Shown here: one piece after another, positions 44,594 through 52,348 of the stretch
How the letters are laid out: each line of letters opens with the position of its first letter
Numbering within the stretch: position 1 is the first letter of the stretch
Source of the DNA: Desulfofundulus luciae
GTDB lineage: Bacteria > Bacillota > Desulfotomaculia > Desulfotomaculales > Desulfovirgulaceae
Length of the DNA: 64,000 bases
Assembly: GCF_030813795.1 (NCBI RefSeq)
Contig: NZ_JAUSUX010000010.1
Location: 42,547 to 106,546 of the forward strand
Direction of reading: 5' to 3'
The notes under the pieces: generated by a model
Databases searched by the model: none
What the model saw: the letters and a program-made list of their open reading frames with translations, nothing else
Told to the model about the DNA's origin: nothing
Translations under genes and position numbers: made by a program

Positions 44594-45499
44594 ATGGTGG
44601 AACAGGAGAAATTTAAGTCGGGTTTTGTGGCCATAATTGGCCGCCCCAATGTCGGGAAGTCCACCCTTTTAAACCAGCTGGTGGGGCATAAGGTGGCCAT
44701 TATGTCCGATAAGCCCCAGACCACCCGGCATAAAATCCATTCAATCATTACCCGTGATGATGCCCAGATCATCTTTCTGGATACGCCGGGAATTCACAAG
44801 CCCAGGCACAAGCTGGGTGAATATATGGTGGAAGTGGCCCTGGGCGCCCTGCGGGAAGTGGACGTAATCCTCTTCCTGGTTGAACCCCAGTTGCCGGGGC
44901 CGGGGGACGAGTACATAATCAACCAGCTCCGCGAGGTAACCACTCCGGTAATTCTGGTCATTAATAAAATAGATTTGCTGGACAACAAGGCGGAATTGCT
45001 GCCCCTGATCGACGTTTTTTCACAGAAATACAATTTTGCCGAGATTATCCCCGTTTCCGCTCTCAAACCGGAAAACCTGGACCGCCTGGTTGAGCTGGTG
45101 GTTTCCTACTTACCCTCTGGACCCAAGTATTATCCCGACAATATGGTCACGGACCGGCCGGAACAGTTTATTATGGCCGAACTGATCCGGGAAAAGGTGC
45201 TGCACCTGACCGCCCAGGAAGTACCCCACGGGGTAACCGTGGTGGTGGAGGAGGTAGAGCCGCGATCGGACCAGCTGCTCTATGTACGGGCGGTCATCTA
45301 TACCGAAAAGGAATCGCATAAGGCCATATTAATTGGCAAGGGGGGACGGATGCTCAAAGAGATCGGCCGGCTGGCCAGGGAAGAAATGGAACTTCTCCTG
45401 GGGTCAAAAATATACCTGGATCTGTGGGTCAAGGTCAAGGAAGACTGGCGTAACCAGGACCTGTACCTGCGGAACTTTGGTTACACCGACAGGGATTAA
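44594..45499 (+). CDS. era: GTPase Era
   Basis: 301 residues. GTPase motifs GRPNVGKSTLLN, TTRHKIHSI, DTPGIHKP and NKIDLL; the KH RNA-binding domain at the end has AILIGKGGRMLKEIGRLAREEMELLLG. Era checks 16S rRNA 3' end maturation. ATG 44594 with AAAGGAGG. Last gene of the yqfC-era block; recO, often next, is not present. Confidence 0.97.
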   Translation: MVEQEKFKSGFVAIIGRPNVGKSTLLNQLVGHKVAIMSDKPQTTRHKIHSIITRDDAQIIFLDTPGIHKPRHKLGEYMVEVALGALREVDVILFLVEPQLPGPGDEYIINQLREVTTPVILVINKIDLLDNKAELLPLIDVFSQKYNFAEIIPVSALKPENLDRLVELVVSYLPSGPKYYPDNMVTDRPEQFIMAELIREKVLHLTAQEVPHGVTVVVEEVEPRSDQLLYVRAVIYTEKESHKAILIGKGGRMLKEIGRLAREEMELLLGSKIYLDLWVKVKEDWRNQDLYLRNFGYTDRD

Positions 45500-45505
45500 T
45501 TTTCC

Positions 45506-45535
45506 TTGACAGTACAAGAAAGGTTCTGATAAAGT
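45506..45535 (+). promoter_or_regulatory. promoter of leader RNA 1 (upstream of corA)
   Basis: TTGACA (45506-45511), 18 bases, TAAAGT (45530-45535). The matching promoter before mgtE has the same boxes and spacing. Confidence 0.65.
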
Positions 45536-45541
45536 AATGTT

Positions 45542-45600
45542 GGCTGGAAAGCCAGCTAAGGTTTTCGGGCTTCCTCACGTAAGTGAAGGCCCTTTTCATT
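45542..45600 (+). terminator. early hairpin plus terminator in leader 1
   Basis: GCTGG/CCAGC (45543-45556) is followed by a second stem GGGCTTC...GAAGGCCC (45567-45592) and TTTTCATTTT. An intrinsic terminator this close to a promoter indicates attenuation. Confidence 0.6.
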
Positions 45601-45672
45601 TTGCAAAAAAAATTCCCGGAGGTGGTACTGTGGACGGCGACCCTAGTAGGCACAAGTTCATACTAAAACAAG

Positions 45673-45743
45673 CAGGGACTGGCCCAGGTATCCACGCTCC
45701 AGGGATGGTGGGCCGCCCCTGAAAAAAGGAGGTGGCCTGGATG
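45673..45743 (+). ncRNA. conserved leader domain 1 (shared with the mgtE leader)
   Basis: A cruciform-like fold: CAGGG/CCCTG outside, GGCCCA/TGGGCC inside, and an inner ATCC/GGAT hairpin, ending in AAAAAAGGAGGTGGCCTGGATG. It is closely matched by 47111-47181 with compensating stem changes. Unknown class. The ribosome site in it serves a 31-codon frame, not corA, which starts 208 bases later. Confidence 0.6.
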
Positions 45744-45836
45744 TCAGTGACCCGGGGACTTTACGGCGCCCGGCTTATTACCGCCCGGAACGGGATTTTG
45801 GGGAACTGCCCCAGTGCTTTGCTGCACCCCTGGTGA
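45741..45836 (+). CDS. possible 31-residue leader peptide upstream of corA
   Basis: ATG 45741, preceded by AAAAGGAGGTGGCCTGG (the same ribosome site used by mgtE), opens a frame of 31 codons starting MSVTRGLYGARL and ending LLHPW. No homology is recognised. It is either a regulatory leader peptide or what remains after loss of a gene formerly controlled by leader 1. The rest of the 45500-45948 gap contains nothing recognised. Confidence 0.35.
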   Translation: MSVTRGLYGARLITARNGILGNCPSALLHPW

Positions 45837-45948
45837 GCATTGAGGAAAAACTCGAGATAATGGTTGCCAACATGTGTTCTTTGTGCCTGTGTAAAATCCG
45901 AATGAGACATCGGAACAGGATAAAGCTCAACAACAGGGGTGGGAAGAT

Positions 45949-46911
45949 ATGCTCAAAGTATATAAAAGTGTGGGAGAGGCGCTGGTAGAAAGCAATGTGC
46001 TGGGAGAGAAGGGGAGTTGGATTAACTTAGTCAACCCTACCAGAGAAGAAATAGAAGAGGTCGTTCACCAGCTTACCCTGCCGGTGGACTTTTTAGAGTA
46101 CCCTCTTGATGAAGAAGAAAGCTCCCGTATCGAGGTTGAGGAAGGCTGTGTGCTGATTATTATCAGGGTGCCTATTATTAGGGATAATATTTATGACACA
46201 ATTCCTTTAGGAATCATTATTACAGAAAACATTATTATTACTGTTTGCCTGGAAGATCTGGCTATTATAAGCGAATTCTCTTCCTGCCGTATCAAGGGAT
46301 TTTATACCTTTAAAAAAACGCGCTTTCTCTTGCAGATTTTTTATAAGACGGCGATCCATTACCTGCGTTACTTAAGGCAGATCGACAAAAGAAGTGAAGA
46401 AATTCAGCAGAGGTTGCACAGTTCGACGCAAAATAAAGAATTAATTAAATTATTTAGTTTAGAAAAAAGCCTGGTCTATTTTACAACCTCTTTAAGGGCA
46501 AATGAAATCGTTATGGAAAAACTATTAAAATCACATCTTGCTAAAGACCCAGATTCTTTAGAGGTGAACGTGGGCTTAATAAAGATGTACGAAGAAGATG
46601 AGGACCTGTTGGAAGATGTGATCACCGAAAATAAACAGGCCATTGAAATGAGTGAGATTTATGCTGAGATCCTGAGTGGCACGATGGATGCATTTGCCTC
46701 GATAATTTCGAACAATCAAAACATGGTCATGAAGTTTCTAACTTCAGTGACCATCATTTTAATGATTCCCACCATGCTGTTCAGCTTGTACGGCATGAAC
46801 GTAGATCTGCCATTTCAGCATTCCAGGGGTGCTTTTCCCGGCATAGTTCTTTTGTCTGTTGTCTTCTCAATTGTTGCTTTGTTGATTTTCAGGAAAAGAG
46901 ATATGTTATAA
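45949..46911 (+). CDS. corA: CorA-family magnesium transporter
   Basis: 320 residues. A large cytoplasmic domain with long helices precedes two C-terminal membrane helices; the loop between them has the CorA selectivity signature YGMN (near residue 283). The motif SSRIEVEEGCVLIIIRVP is typical of the clostridial branch. CorA channels import Mg2+ (some family members export divalent ions). ATG 45949 with GGGGTGGGA upstream. Codon use is more AT-rich than the neighbours, hinting at separate acquisition. Confidence 0.88.
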   Translation: MLKVYKSVGEALVESNVLGEKGSWINLVNPTREEIEEVVHQLTLPVDFLEYPLDEEESSRIEVEEGCVLIIIRVPIIRDNIYDTIPLGIIITENIIITVCLEDLAIISEFSSCRIKGFYTFKKTRFLLQIFYKTAIHYLRYLRQIDKRSEEIQQRLHSSTQNKELIKLFSLEKSLVYFTTSLRANEIVMEKLLKSHLAKDPDSLEVNVGLIKMYEEDEDLLEDVITENKQAIEMSEIYAEILSGTMDAFASIISNNQNMVMKFLTSVTIILMIPTMLFSLYGMNVDLPFQHSRGAFPGIVLLSVVFSIVALLIFRKRDML

Positions 46912-46956
46912 GATTTTTTCTATAGGTCCGGGATACGGGAGGAGCATTAATATACC

Positions 46957-46986
46957 TTGACAGCACAGGAAACAATCTGTTAAAGT
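46957..46986 (+). promoter_or_regulatory. promoter of leader RNA 2 (mgtE)
   Basis: TTGACA (46957-46962), 18 bases, TAAAGT (46981-46986), as in leader 1. Confidence 0.65.
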
Positions 46987-46990
46987 AGTT

Positions 46991-47043
46991 TTGGATATAA
47001 GTCCAATCGGGCTTTTGGCCTTCTTTAACCGGAGGCCTTTTTT
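46991..47043 (+). terminator. early hairpin plus terminator in leader 2
   Basis: TTGGA/TCCAA hairpin (46991-47006) followed by GGCCTTC...GGAGGCC (47017-47037) and TTTTTT. Same order as leader 1, with different stem sequences. Confidence 0.65.
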
Positions 47044-47110
47044 GTTTGGGGCATTGCTGTGGGTGTAAATGTTCAGTGATCCCGCTATGGTGCCGGTGGT
47101 AATAATAAAA

Positions 47111-47181
47111 AGGGGCTGGCCCCGGTATCTACACTCCAGGGTTGGTGGGCTGCCCCTGAAAAAAGGAGGTGGCCTGGATGT
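47111..47181 (+). ncRNA. conserved leader domain 2, directly before mgtE
   Basis: AGGGGC/GCCCCT outer stem, GGCCC/GGGCT inner stem, then AAAAAAGGAGGTGGCCTGGATGTC. The last 28 bases are identical to leader 1. The ribosome site of mgtE lies at the 3' edge of the structure, so translation could be regulated as well. It does not match the M-box (ykoK) Mg2+ riboswitch that I know. Confidence 0.6.
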
Positions 47182-48530
47182 CCAGAGTTCGAGAAGAAGT
47201 ACGCCGGGCAATCCTTTCCTGTCTTGAGGAAGGATCTACCGACAGGTTGCGTCAGTGTTTGAAAGACTTACACCCGGCGGACATTGCCGAAGTGCTTCCG
47301 GACATTAGTTTGGGCCAGCAGGTCAAGGTATTGCGGGTCATGGAACCGGACAGGGCTGCCCAGGTAGTTTTTGAGCTGGACCGGGAAAAGTTGCCCACCC
47401 TGATGGAATGCCTGGGTTTACAACGCACGGCCGATATACTAAGTGCCATGTTTACCGACGATGCGGCAGACCTGCTGGGGGACCTGCCCGGGGATCTGAG
47501 GCAAAAACTGCTGGGTCTTATGGAGGCACATGAGGCCCGGGACGTCAAAGAGCTATTGACCTACGGCGAGGAAACCGCCGGCGGGATTATGACCACGGAA
47601 TATGTGGCCATTCAAAAGGATATCACCGCCGGGCAAGCTATTGAAGTGCTGCGTGAAAACGCACCTGATGCCGAGACGGTTTATTACGTTTATGTAGTGG
47701 ACGATCAAAACCACCTGGTGGGAGTGCTTTCCTTAAGGGAGCTTATCCTGGCAGCGCCCAATATGTGTATTGAGGACATCATGCGGCGCAAGGTAATCAG
47801 CGTGAATGTGCGTACCGACCAGGAAGAGGTGGCCCGCCTGGTGGCGAAATACGACTTTCTGGCTGTGCCTGTGGTTAGCGATGCTGGTGAACTGCTTGGT
47901 ATTGTGACGGTTGATGATGTTCTGGATGTTATTGAACGGGAAGCTACCGAGGACATGATGCGTATGGCTGCCACTATTGATAGTGAAGGGGAAGACCCTG
48001 ACGCCAGCCCTGTGAAGCGGGCACTGCGGCGTTTGCCCTGGTTGGTGGGTTTGCTTTTCGGAGAGCTGGTGGCCGGTCATGTAATCGAGGGCTTTTCCGA
48101 AATCCTGCAACATTTAACGGCCCTGGCTTTTTTTATGACAGCCATAGCCGGAGGTACGGGCAATGCGGCCACCCAGTCCCTGGCTGTGGTGGTAAGAGGA
48201 ATTGCCACCGGAGAGGTAGATCCCGGTCAAATTTTAAAGGTGATCTGGAAAGAAGCCCAGGTGGGGATGTGGGTGGGCCTGGTTTGCGGTCTGGTTGTGG
48301 GATCCTTTGCTTTTGTGTGGCAGGGTTCTCCCTCCCTTGGTCTGGTTGTGGGCGGGGCACTGGCCGTGAGTATCACCGTTTCCACCATCCTGGGCAGTTT
48401 TGTGCCGGTGATTATCAACCGCATCGGGGTAGATCCGGCCCTGGCCTCGGGACCTTTCATTACTACCTTGATGGACGTTAGCAGTATGTTTATTTATTTC
48501 ACCCTGGCAACCCTTATTCTGATCCGGTAA
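47178..48530 (+). CDS. mgtE: magnesium transporter MgtE
   Basis: 450 residues. An N-domain (HPADIAEVLPDISLGQQVKVLRVM), two CBS domains (GGIMTTEYVAIQKDIT and IEDIMRRKVISVNVRTDQEEVARLVAKYDFLAVPVVSD), a plug helix, and five membrane helices with the pore sequence AGGTGNAATQSLAVVVRGIA. The Mg2+-sensing cytoplasmic domain closes the channel when Mg2+ is plentiful. ATG 47178 with AAAGGAGGTG. Its 3' end overlaps the convergent ubiX by 17 bases. Confidence 0.96.
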   Translation: MSRVREEVRRAILSCLEEGSTDRLRQCLKDLHPADIAEVLPDISLGQQVKVLRVMEPDRAAQVVFELDREKLPTLMECLGLQRTADILSAMFTDDAADLLGDLPGDLRQKLLGLMEAHEARDVKELLTYGEETAGGIMTTEYVAIQKDITAGQAIEVLRENAPDAETVYYVYVVDDQNHLVGVLSLRELILAAPNMCIEDIMRRKVISVNVRTDQEEVARLVAKYDFLAVPVVSDAGELLGIVTVDDVLDVIEREATEDMMRMAATIDSEGEDPDASPVKRALRRLPWLVGLLFGELVAGHVIEGFSEILQHLTALAFFMTAIAGGTGNAATQSLAVVVRGIATGEVDPGQILKVIWKEAQVGMWVGLVCGLVVGSFAFVWQGSPSLGLVVGGALAVSITVSTILGSFVPVIINRIGVDPALASGPFITTLMDVSSMFIYFTLATLILIR

Positions 48531-49101
48531 ACAATGGCCCGGTTCCTATTGCTCCCCATCTTTTTACCAGGTTATTTTCAATACCTAAAAGATCCAGTAC
48601 CCGCCCTGTTGTTTGCAGGACCAGGTCTTCGATGGTTTCCGGGTGCTGGTAAAAGGATGGCACCGGGGGCATGATGACTACCCCGAGCCGGGCCAGTTTG
48701 AGCATGTTTTCAAGATGGATGGCATTTAAAGGCGTCTCCCTGGTCATCAAGATCAGGGGACGCCTTTCTTTTATGGTCACGTCGGCGGCCCGGGTGATCA
48801 GGTTGTCGCTGTAACCCAATGCTATAGATGCCAGGGTTTTCATACTGCAGGGGGCAATGATCATACCCTGGTGCACAAAAGACCCGCTGGCTACCGGTGC
48901 AGCCAGGTCATTGGCCGCGTAAGAGTAGCTGGCCAATGCCATGACCTGCTCCGGTGTCCACCGGGTTTCCAGGGTGATGGTTTTTGCCGCCCAGGGGCTC
49001 AAAATAAGGTGGGTTTCAATCCCTGAGAGCTTTAATTGGTCCAGCAGGGTTATGCCGTAAATCGCTCCCGATGCACCGGTTATGGCTACTATAATACGCA
49101 A
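48514..49101 (-). CDS. ubiX: flavin prenyltransferase UbiX
   Basis: 195 residues. RIIVAITGASGAIYGITLLDQL is the FMN-binding start; IIAPCSMKTLASIALGYSDNLITRAADVTIKERRPLILMTRETPLN is the family core. UbiX makes prenylated FMN for UbiD-type (de)carboxylases used in quinone synthesis or aromatic metabolism; no ubiD is in the window. ATG at 49101. A 231-base gap to the divergent lipoprotein gene shows no clear promoter match. Confidence 0.95.
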   Translation of the reverse strand: MRIIVAITGASGAIYGITLLDQLKLSGIETHLILSPWAAKTITLETRWTPEQVMALASYSYAANDLAAPVASGSFVHQGMIIAPCSMKTLASIALGYSDNLITRAADVTIKERRPLILMTRETPLNAIHLENMLKLARLGVVIMPPVPSFYQHPETIEDLVLQTTGRVLDLLGIENNLVKRWGAIGTGPLFTGSE

Positions 49102-49332
49102 CTTTTTTACCGTCCCTTTTAAGTATATGTTTCGTTTGCTTTATTTTATCCTAACACCGGTAATTGTTCAATATGGACCACTAATGCAAGGAGGGTATGC
49201 CGGTCCATCCCTCGTTTACCTTTAGCCAGTCAGCCAATGGCAACCGGTGACATTATTTTACAGCATAGGAGGTATGCCGCCGGTAAATATTAAAAAATGG
49301 CGGTAAATACGTATGGAAATGGAGGTGAGCCA

Positions 49333-49839
49333 ATGAGAAAATGGCCCGTCTGGTTTTCCATAATATCCCTGGCGCTGATGCTGGTATCCGGCTGCACGGT
49401 AGCCCGTAAACCCGCCCCGCCATCTCCGGCTGCGCCGGGACCTGCTCCAACAGCCCCCGGTCAGGCGGCACCGGCCCCCCGGCCCTTACCCACCACGCCG
49501 GCGGAAGCCCACCGGCTGGCCACAAAGCTGGCGGCTGAAGCCGAGAAAGTACCCGGCGTAAAATCGGCCACGGTCGTCCTGACCGGGAACACGGCCATTG
49601 TGGGGCTCGATATTAAAAGCGGGGTAGAGAGGGGGCGCACAGCGGCTATTAAGGATGAAGTGGCCCGGAAGATTAGGGCGGCGGATAAACGCGTAGCTAC
49701 CGTGCGGGTAACTACCGATCCGGATACAGTTACCCGCATCCGCAGAGTGGCTGAAGGCATCAGCCGGGGTACTCCTGTAGCCAGCTTCAACCGGGAGATT
49801 CAGGAAATCCTGCGCCGCATTACGCCCACCACCAGGTAA
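49333..49839 (+). CDS. YhcN/YlaJ-family sporulation lipoprotein
   Basis: 168 residues. The signal peptide ends in the lipobox VSGC (Cys22), then comes a Pro/Ala-rich linker (25-58) and a YhcN/YlaJ domain: AHRLATKLAAEAEKVPGVKSATVVLTGNTAIVGLDIK followed by a paired repeat VARKIRAADKRVATVRVTTDPDTVTRI. Such lipoproteins are found in the spore membrane and affect germination. ATG 49333 with GGAGGTGAG. Confidence 0.85.
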   Translation: MRKWPVWFSIISLALMLVSGCTVARKPAPPSPAAPGPAPTAPGQAAPAPRPLPTTPAEAHRLATKLAAEAEKVPGVKSATVVLTGNTAIVGLDIKSGVERGRTAAIKDEVARKIRAADKRVATVRVTTDPDTVTRIRRVAEGISRGTPVASFNREIQEILRRITPTTR

Positions 49840-49934
49840 TGATTTGAAACGCCTTTAACACTATTTGGGATTTTCATTGGCCCTGCGAAGGCCTTTGTTA
49901 CTCCTATAACCCTAAATTTTTTTATCCAAATGGA

Positions 49935-49959
49935 AACCCTCTGATTTGAGGGTTTTTTT
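49935..49959 (+). terminator. intrinsic terminator after the spore lipoprotein gene
   Basis: AACCCTC (49935-49941) and GAGGGTT (49948-49954) with a six-base loop and a T7 tail. Confidence 0.88.
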
Positions 49960-50062
49960 CTTAGAGAAACCTCCGGATGAATTGTTGAAAAAGAACAAAA
50001 TCAAAGCCAAGCATTTGTCCCTTACCCACAAAGGAGCCGGGACCCAAGCTTAGAATATATTA

Positions 50063-50087
50063 TAGACATAATGTCTGATTATGTCTA
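50063..50087 (+). promoter_or_regulatory. palindromic operator candidate upstream of the ABC/hydantoinase operon
   Basis: TAGACATAA-TGTCTGA-TTATGTCTA: a 9-bp inverted repeat with a 7-base centre. Inside it AGACATAATGTCT is itself palindromic, so ATGTCT half-sites recur. It ends 12 bases before the -35 box, as expected for an activator such as the PucR-type regulator encoded at the end of the operon (inference). Confidence 0.6.
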
Positions 50088-50098
50088 AAAGTTTTAGC

Positions 50099-50128
50099 TT
50101 GACAACTTTTCTACTTATTTTGAATAGT
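50099..50128 (+). promoter_or_regulatory. promoter candidate of the ABC/hydantoinase operon
   Basis: A perfect TTGACA at 50099-50104 with a poor -10 (AATAGT at 50123-50128, 18-base spacer). A weak -10 next to an operator fits activator dependence. Confidence 0.5.
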
Positions 50129-50367
50129 AAGACTATTACTTCGGTAAAAACCAGTTAGTTGGGTTGTGATGCGGGAAGACATTTTTCTTTTATGCTTGAG
50201 ACGTTATAACTTCCCTGTTGTTTTTACATAGTCAGTGCTTAAACCGGAAATGGGGGGTGATGGTGGGTTAACCAGGGATACGGCTGCCCATATATTTTCG
50301 CTGCACGGTAAGGGGCAGGGAAAGGGAGGCTATTAAAGATTTTATAAAACCAGGAGGAGAACTTTCA

Positions 50368-52053
50368 ATGAAAAATTGGGCCAGGTTAAGAAAAAAACTG
50401 GTAATACCGGGCATACTGGTACTTCTGGTTGCCATGCTGTTGGCTGGCTGTGGCGGTGGTAAGACCGGAAGTCAAAAAGGTGCTCCCGACAGCCAGCAGA
50501 GTGCCCGGGAGAAGATCATTAGAATCTCGGAGGCCAACGTACCCAATATTGATCCGGGAGTGGGGTCCGACTACGCCAGTTCTATTGCACTGGCCAATCT
50601 TTACGATACGCTGGTCTTTCCCAGCCATGATGGTACGTTAAAACCCTGGCTGGCTACTGATTGGAAAACCAGTAGCGATGGTCTTACATGGACCTTCAAT
50701 TTAAGACATGGTGTGAAATTCCACAATGGGGACGAACTGACGGCGGAAGACGTGGTTTTCTCCATGCAAAGAATGCTTACCCTGGGTGAAGGTTACGGTT
50801 ATCTCTTCACCGACGTCGTGAAAGAAGTCAAGGCCCTGGATAATTACACGGTACAATTCACTTTGAAAAAGACATTTGGCCCGTTCCTTTCCACCCTGGT
50901 GAGGCTGTACATCTTAAATAAAGATCAAGTAATGGCCAATATCAAGCCCGGTCCTTACGGGAAGATGGGCGACTATGGTAAGGACTGGCTAATTACCAAT
51001 GATGCCGGTAGCGGCCCCTATATGGTCAAAGAGCTGAAGAAACAGGAGCACCTTTATGCCGTCAAATTTGATCATTACTGGGGCGGGTGGGATCAGGACG
51101 CACCGGATTCGTTTAAGATTATTGGCACCACTTCACCATCGACAATCCGTACGCTTATGACCCGCAGGGAATTGGAAATAACAGACCAGTGGCAAACTAA
51201 AGAAGCCCTGGAAGCCCTGGATCGGATTCCCGGTGTAGGCGTTAATGCCGCTTTTACCGGTACCATACTGAATATCATGTTCAACACTAAAAAGGCGCCA
51301 ACCGATGATGTGCATTTCCGGAAGGCCCTGGCCTATGCATTTGACTACGACACCGTGGTTGATAAGCTGTTTCCTGGTTCCAGGAAGGCAAAAGGGCCGG
51401 TTTCCTCCGTTCTGCCCGGATTCAATCCCAACCTGACGCCATATGAACGGAATCTGGAGAAGGCCAGGGCAGAATTAGCCAAGTCAAAATATGCCAGCAG
51501 GCTGGATGAATATCCTGTTGAACTGGCATGGGTAGCAGAGGTTCCTGATGAAGAAAAAATTGCCCTGCTCTTACAGTCAAACGCAGCAGAACTGGGGATA
51601 AAGGTTAACGTAGTCAAGGTTCCCTGGCTGTCATTTGTGGATCAGGTAGCGAAGCCTGAGAATACGCCTAATGCCAGCACCGTATTTGTTTCCCCGCATT
51701 ACAGTGAGGCCGGTTCCATCCTGGAATCACGCTACCACTCCAAATCCACCGGAACCTGGGAGCAGTGTGAGTGGTTAAAGAATGCCGAGATAGACGCCGC
51801 CATTGAGGATGCCATCAGCACTCTGGACACCAACAAGCGCTTTGAAAAATACAGGGCTATTCAGGAAAAAATTGTAGACCTGGCCCCAACTATTTGGGCA
51901 TTTGACCAGGCCGAGAAAAGAGCTTATCAGGAAGAATATGTAGTATGGCCGGCGGCCGATTTAATCAAGCAGGGTAAACCGGTCACTTCTGTGATGGGCT
52001 ACATGTTTTATTTCCGCGAATTCAAGGTATACCCCAACAAGGTTCCTAAATAA
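50368..52053 (+). CDS. ABC transporter substrate-binding lipoprotein (peptide/opine/nickel family 5)
   Basis: 561 residues. A lipoprotein signal with LAGC (Cys28) is followed by the SBP family 5 fold: LYDTLVFPSHDGTLKPWLATDWKTSSDGLTWTFNLRHGVKFHNGDELTAEDVVFSMQRML. It captures small peptides or related amides outside the membrane and delivers them to the permeases encoded next. Substrate is not evident from sequence; the downstream enzymes suggest a cyclic ureide or amide. Confidence 0.92.
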   Translation: MKNWARLRKKLVIPGILVLLVAMLLAGCGGGKTGSQKGAPDSQQSAREKIIRISEANVPNIDPGVGSDYASSIALANLYDTLVFPSHDGTLKPWLATDWKTSSDGLTWTFNLRHGVKFHNGDELTAEDVVFSMQRMLTLGEGYGYLFTDVVKEVKALDNYTVQFTLKKTFGPFLSTLVRLYILNKDQVMANIKPGPYGKMGDYGKDWLITNDAGSGPYMVKELKKQEHLYAVKFDHYWGGWDQDAPDSFKIIGTTSPSTIRTLMTRRELEITDQWQTKEALEALDRIPGVGVNAAFTGTILNIMFNTKKAPTDDVHFRKALAYAFDYDTVVDKLFPGSRKAKGPVSSVLPGFNPNLTPYERNLEKARAELAKSKYASRLDEYPVELAWVAEVPDEEKIALLLQSNAAELGIKVNVVKVPWLSFVDQVAKPENTPNASTVFVSPHYSEAGSILESRYHSKSTGTWEQCEWLKNAEIDAAIEDAISTLDTNKRFEKYRAIQEKIVDLAPTIWAFDQAEKRAYQEEYVVWPAADLIKQGKPVTSVMGYMFYFREFKVYPNKVPK

Positions 52054-52122
52054 ATTAAATCAAGCTTTGAAGCCAGATAAATTGTGCCTGTTTATTGTTG
52101 CAAGTTGATTCTGTTGCTAACG

Positions 52123-52167
52123 GGTGGTGGCGCCCCTTAGCTATCTGGATGGGGAGGGCCACCACAC
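52123..52167 (+). other. strong stem-loop after the substrate-binding protein gene
   Basis: GGTGGTGGC and GCCACCAC with an inner GCCCC/GGGG, no T-run. Such stem-loops after binding-protein genes often stabilise the upstream mRNA and lower expression of the permeases. It lies in a 295-base gap. Confidence 0.5.
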
Positions 52168-52299
52168 CATTTGTATTATTGATTGATGGCTGTAGCCAGC
52201 ATTTTCAATCCATTGCCTGCCCGGGAAAAACTTGAAGCAAAATTTTGGTTGGAAGTACTCATCAAGGACTTCAGGTTCATTATGCATGCTTACACTGGA

Positions 52300-52328
52300 T
52301 TGACATAATCTCGGTCACGGATATTGTA
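52300..52328 (+). promoter_or_regulatory. possible secondary promoter before the permease genes
   Basis: TTGACA (52300-52305) followed 16-17 bases later by TATTGT/ATTGTA, about 20 bases before the first permease start. Confidence 0.45.
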
Positions 52329-52348
52329 CTGCCGTTAGGGGGTAATTT

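Larger units (their letters stand above)
49840..50367 (+). other. regulatory gap before the hydantoinase operon
   Basis: No gene seen. It carries the terminator at 49935-49959, a 25-base palindromic site at 50063-50087 and a TTGACA promoter at 50099. From 50130 to 50360 it is a long untranslated leader ending in the AGGAGGAG ribosome site for the substrate-binding protein. Confidence 0.6.

Noticed and set aside
47111..47181. M-box (ykoK) Mg2+ riboswitch before mgtE
   Set aside because: None of the M-box conserved blocks that I know are present; kept as an unclassified leader.
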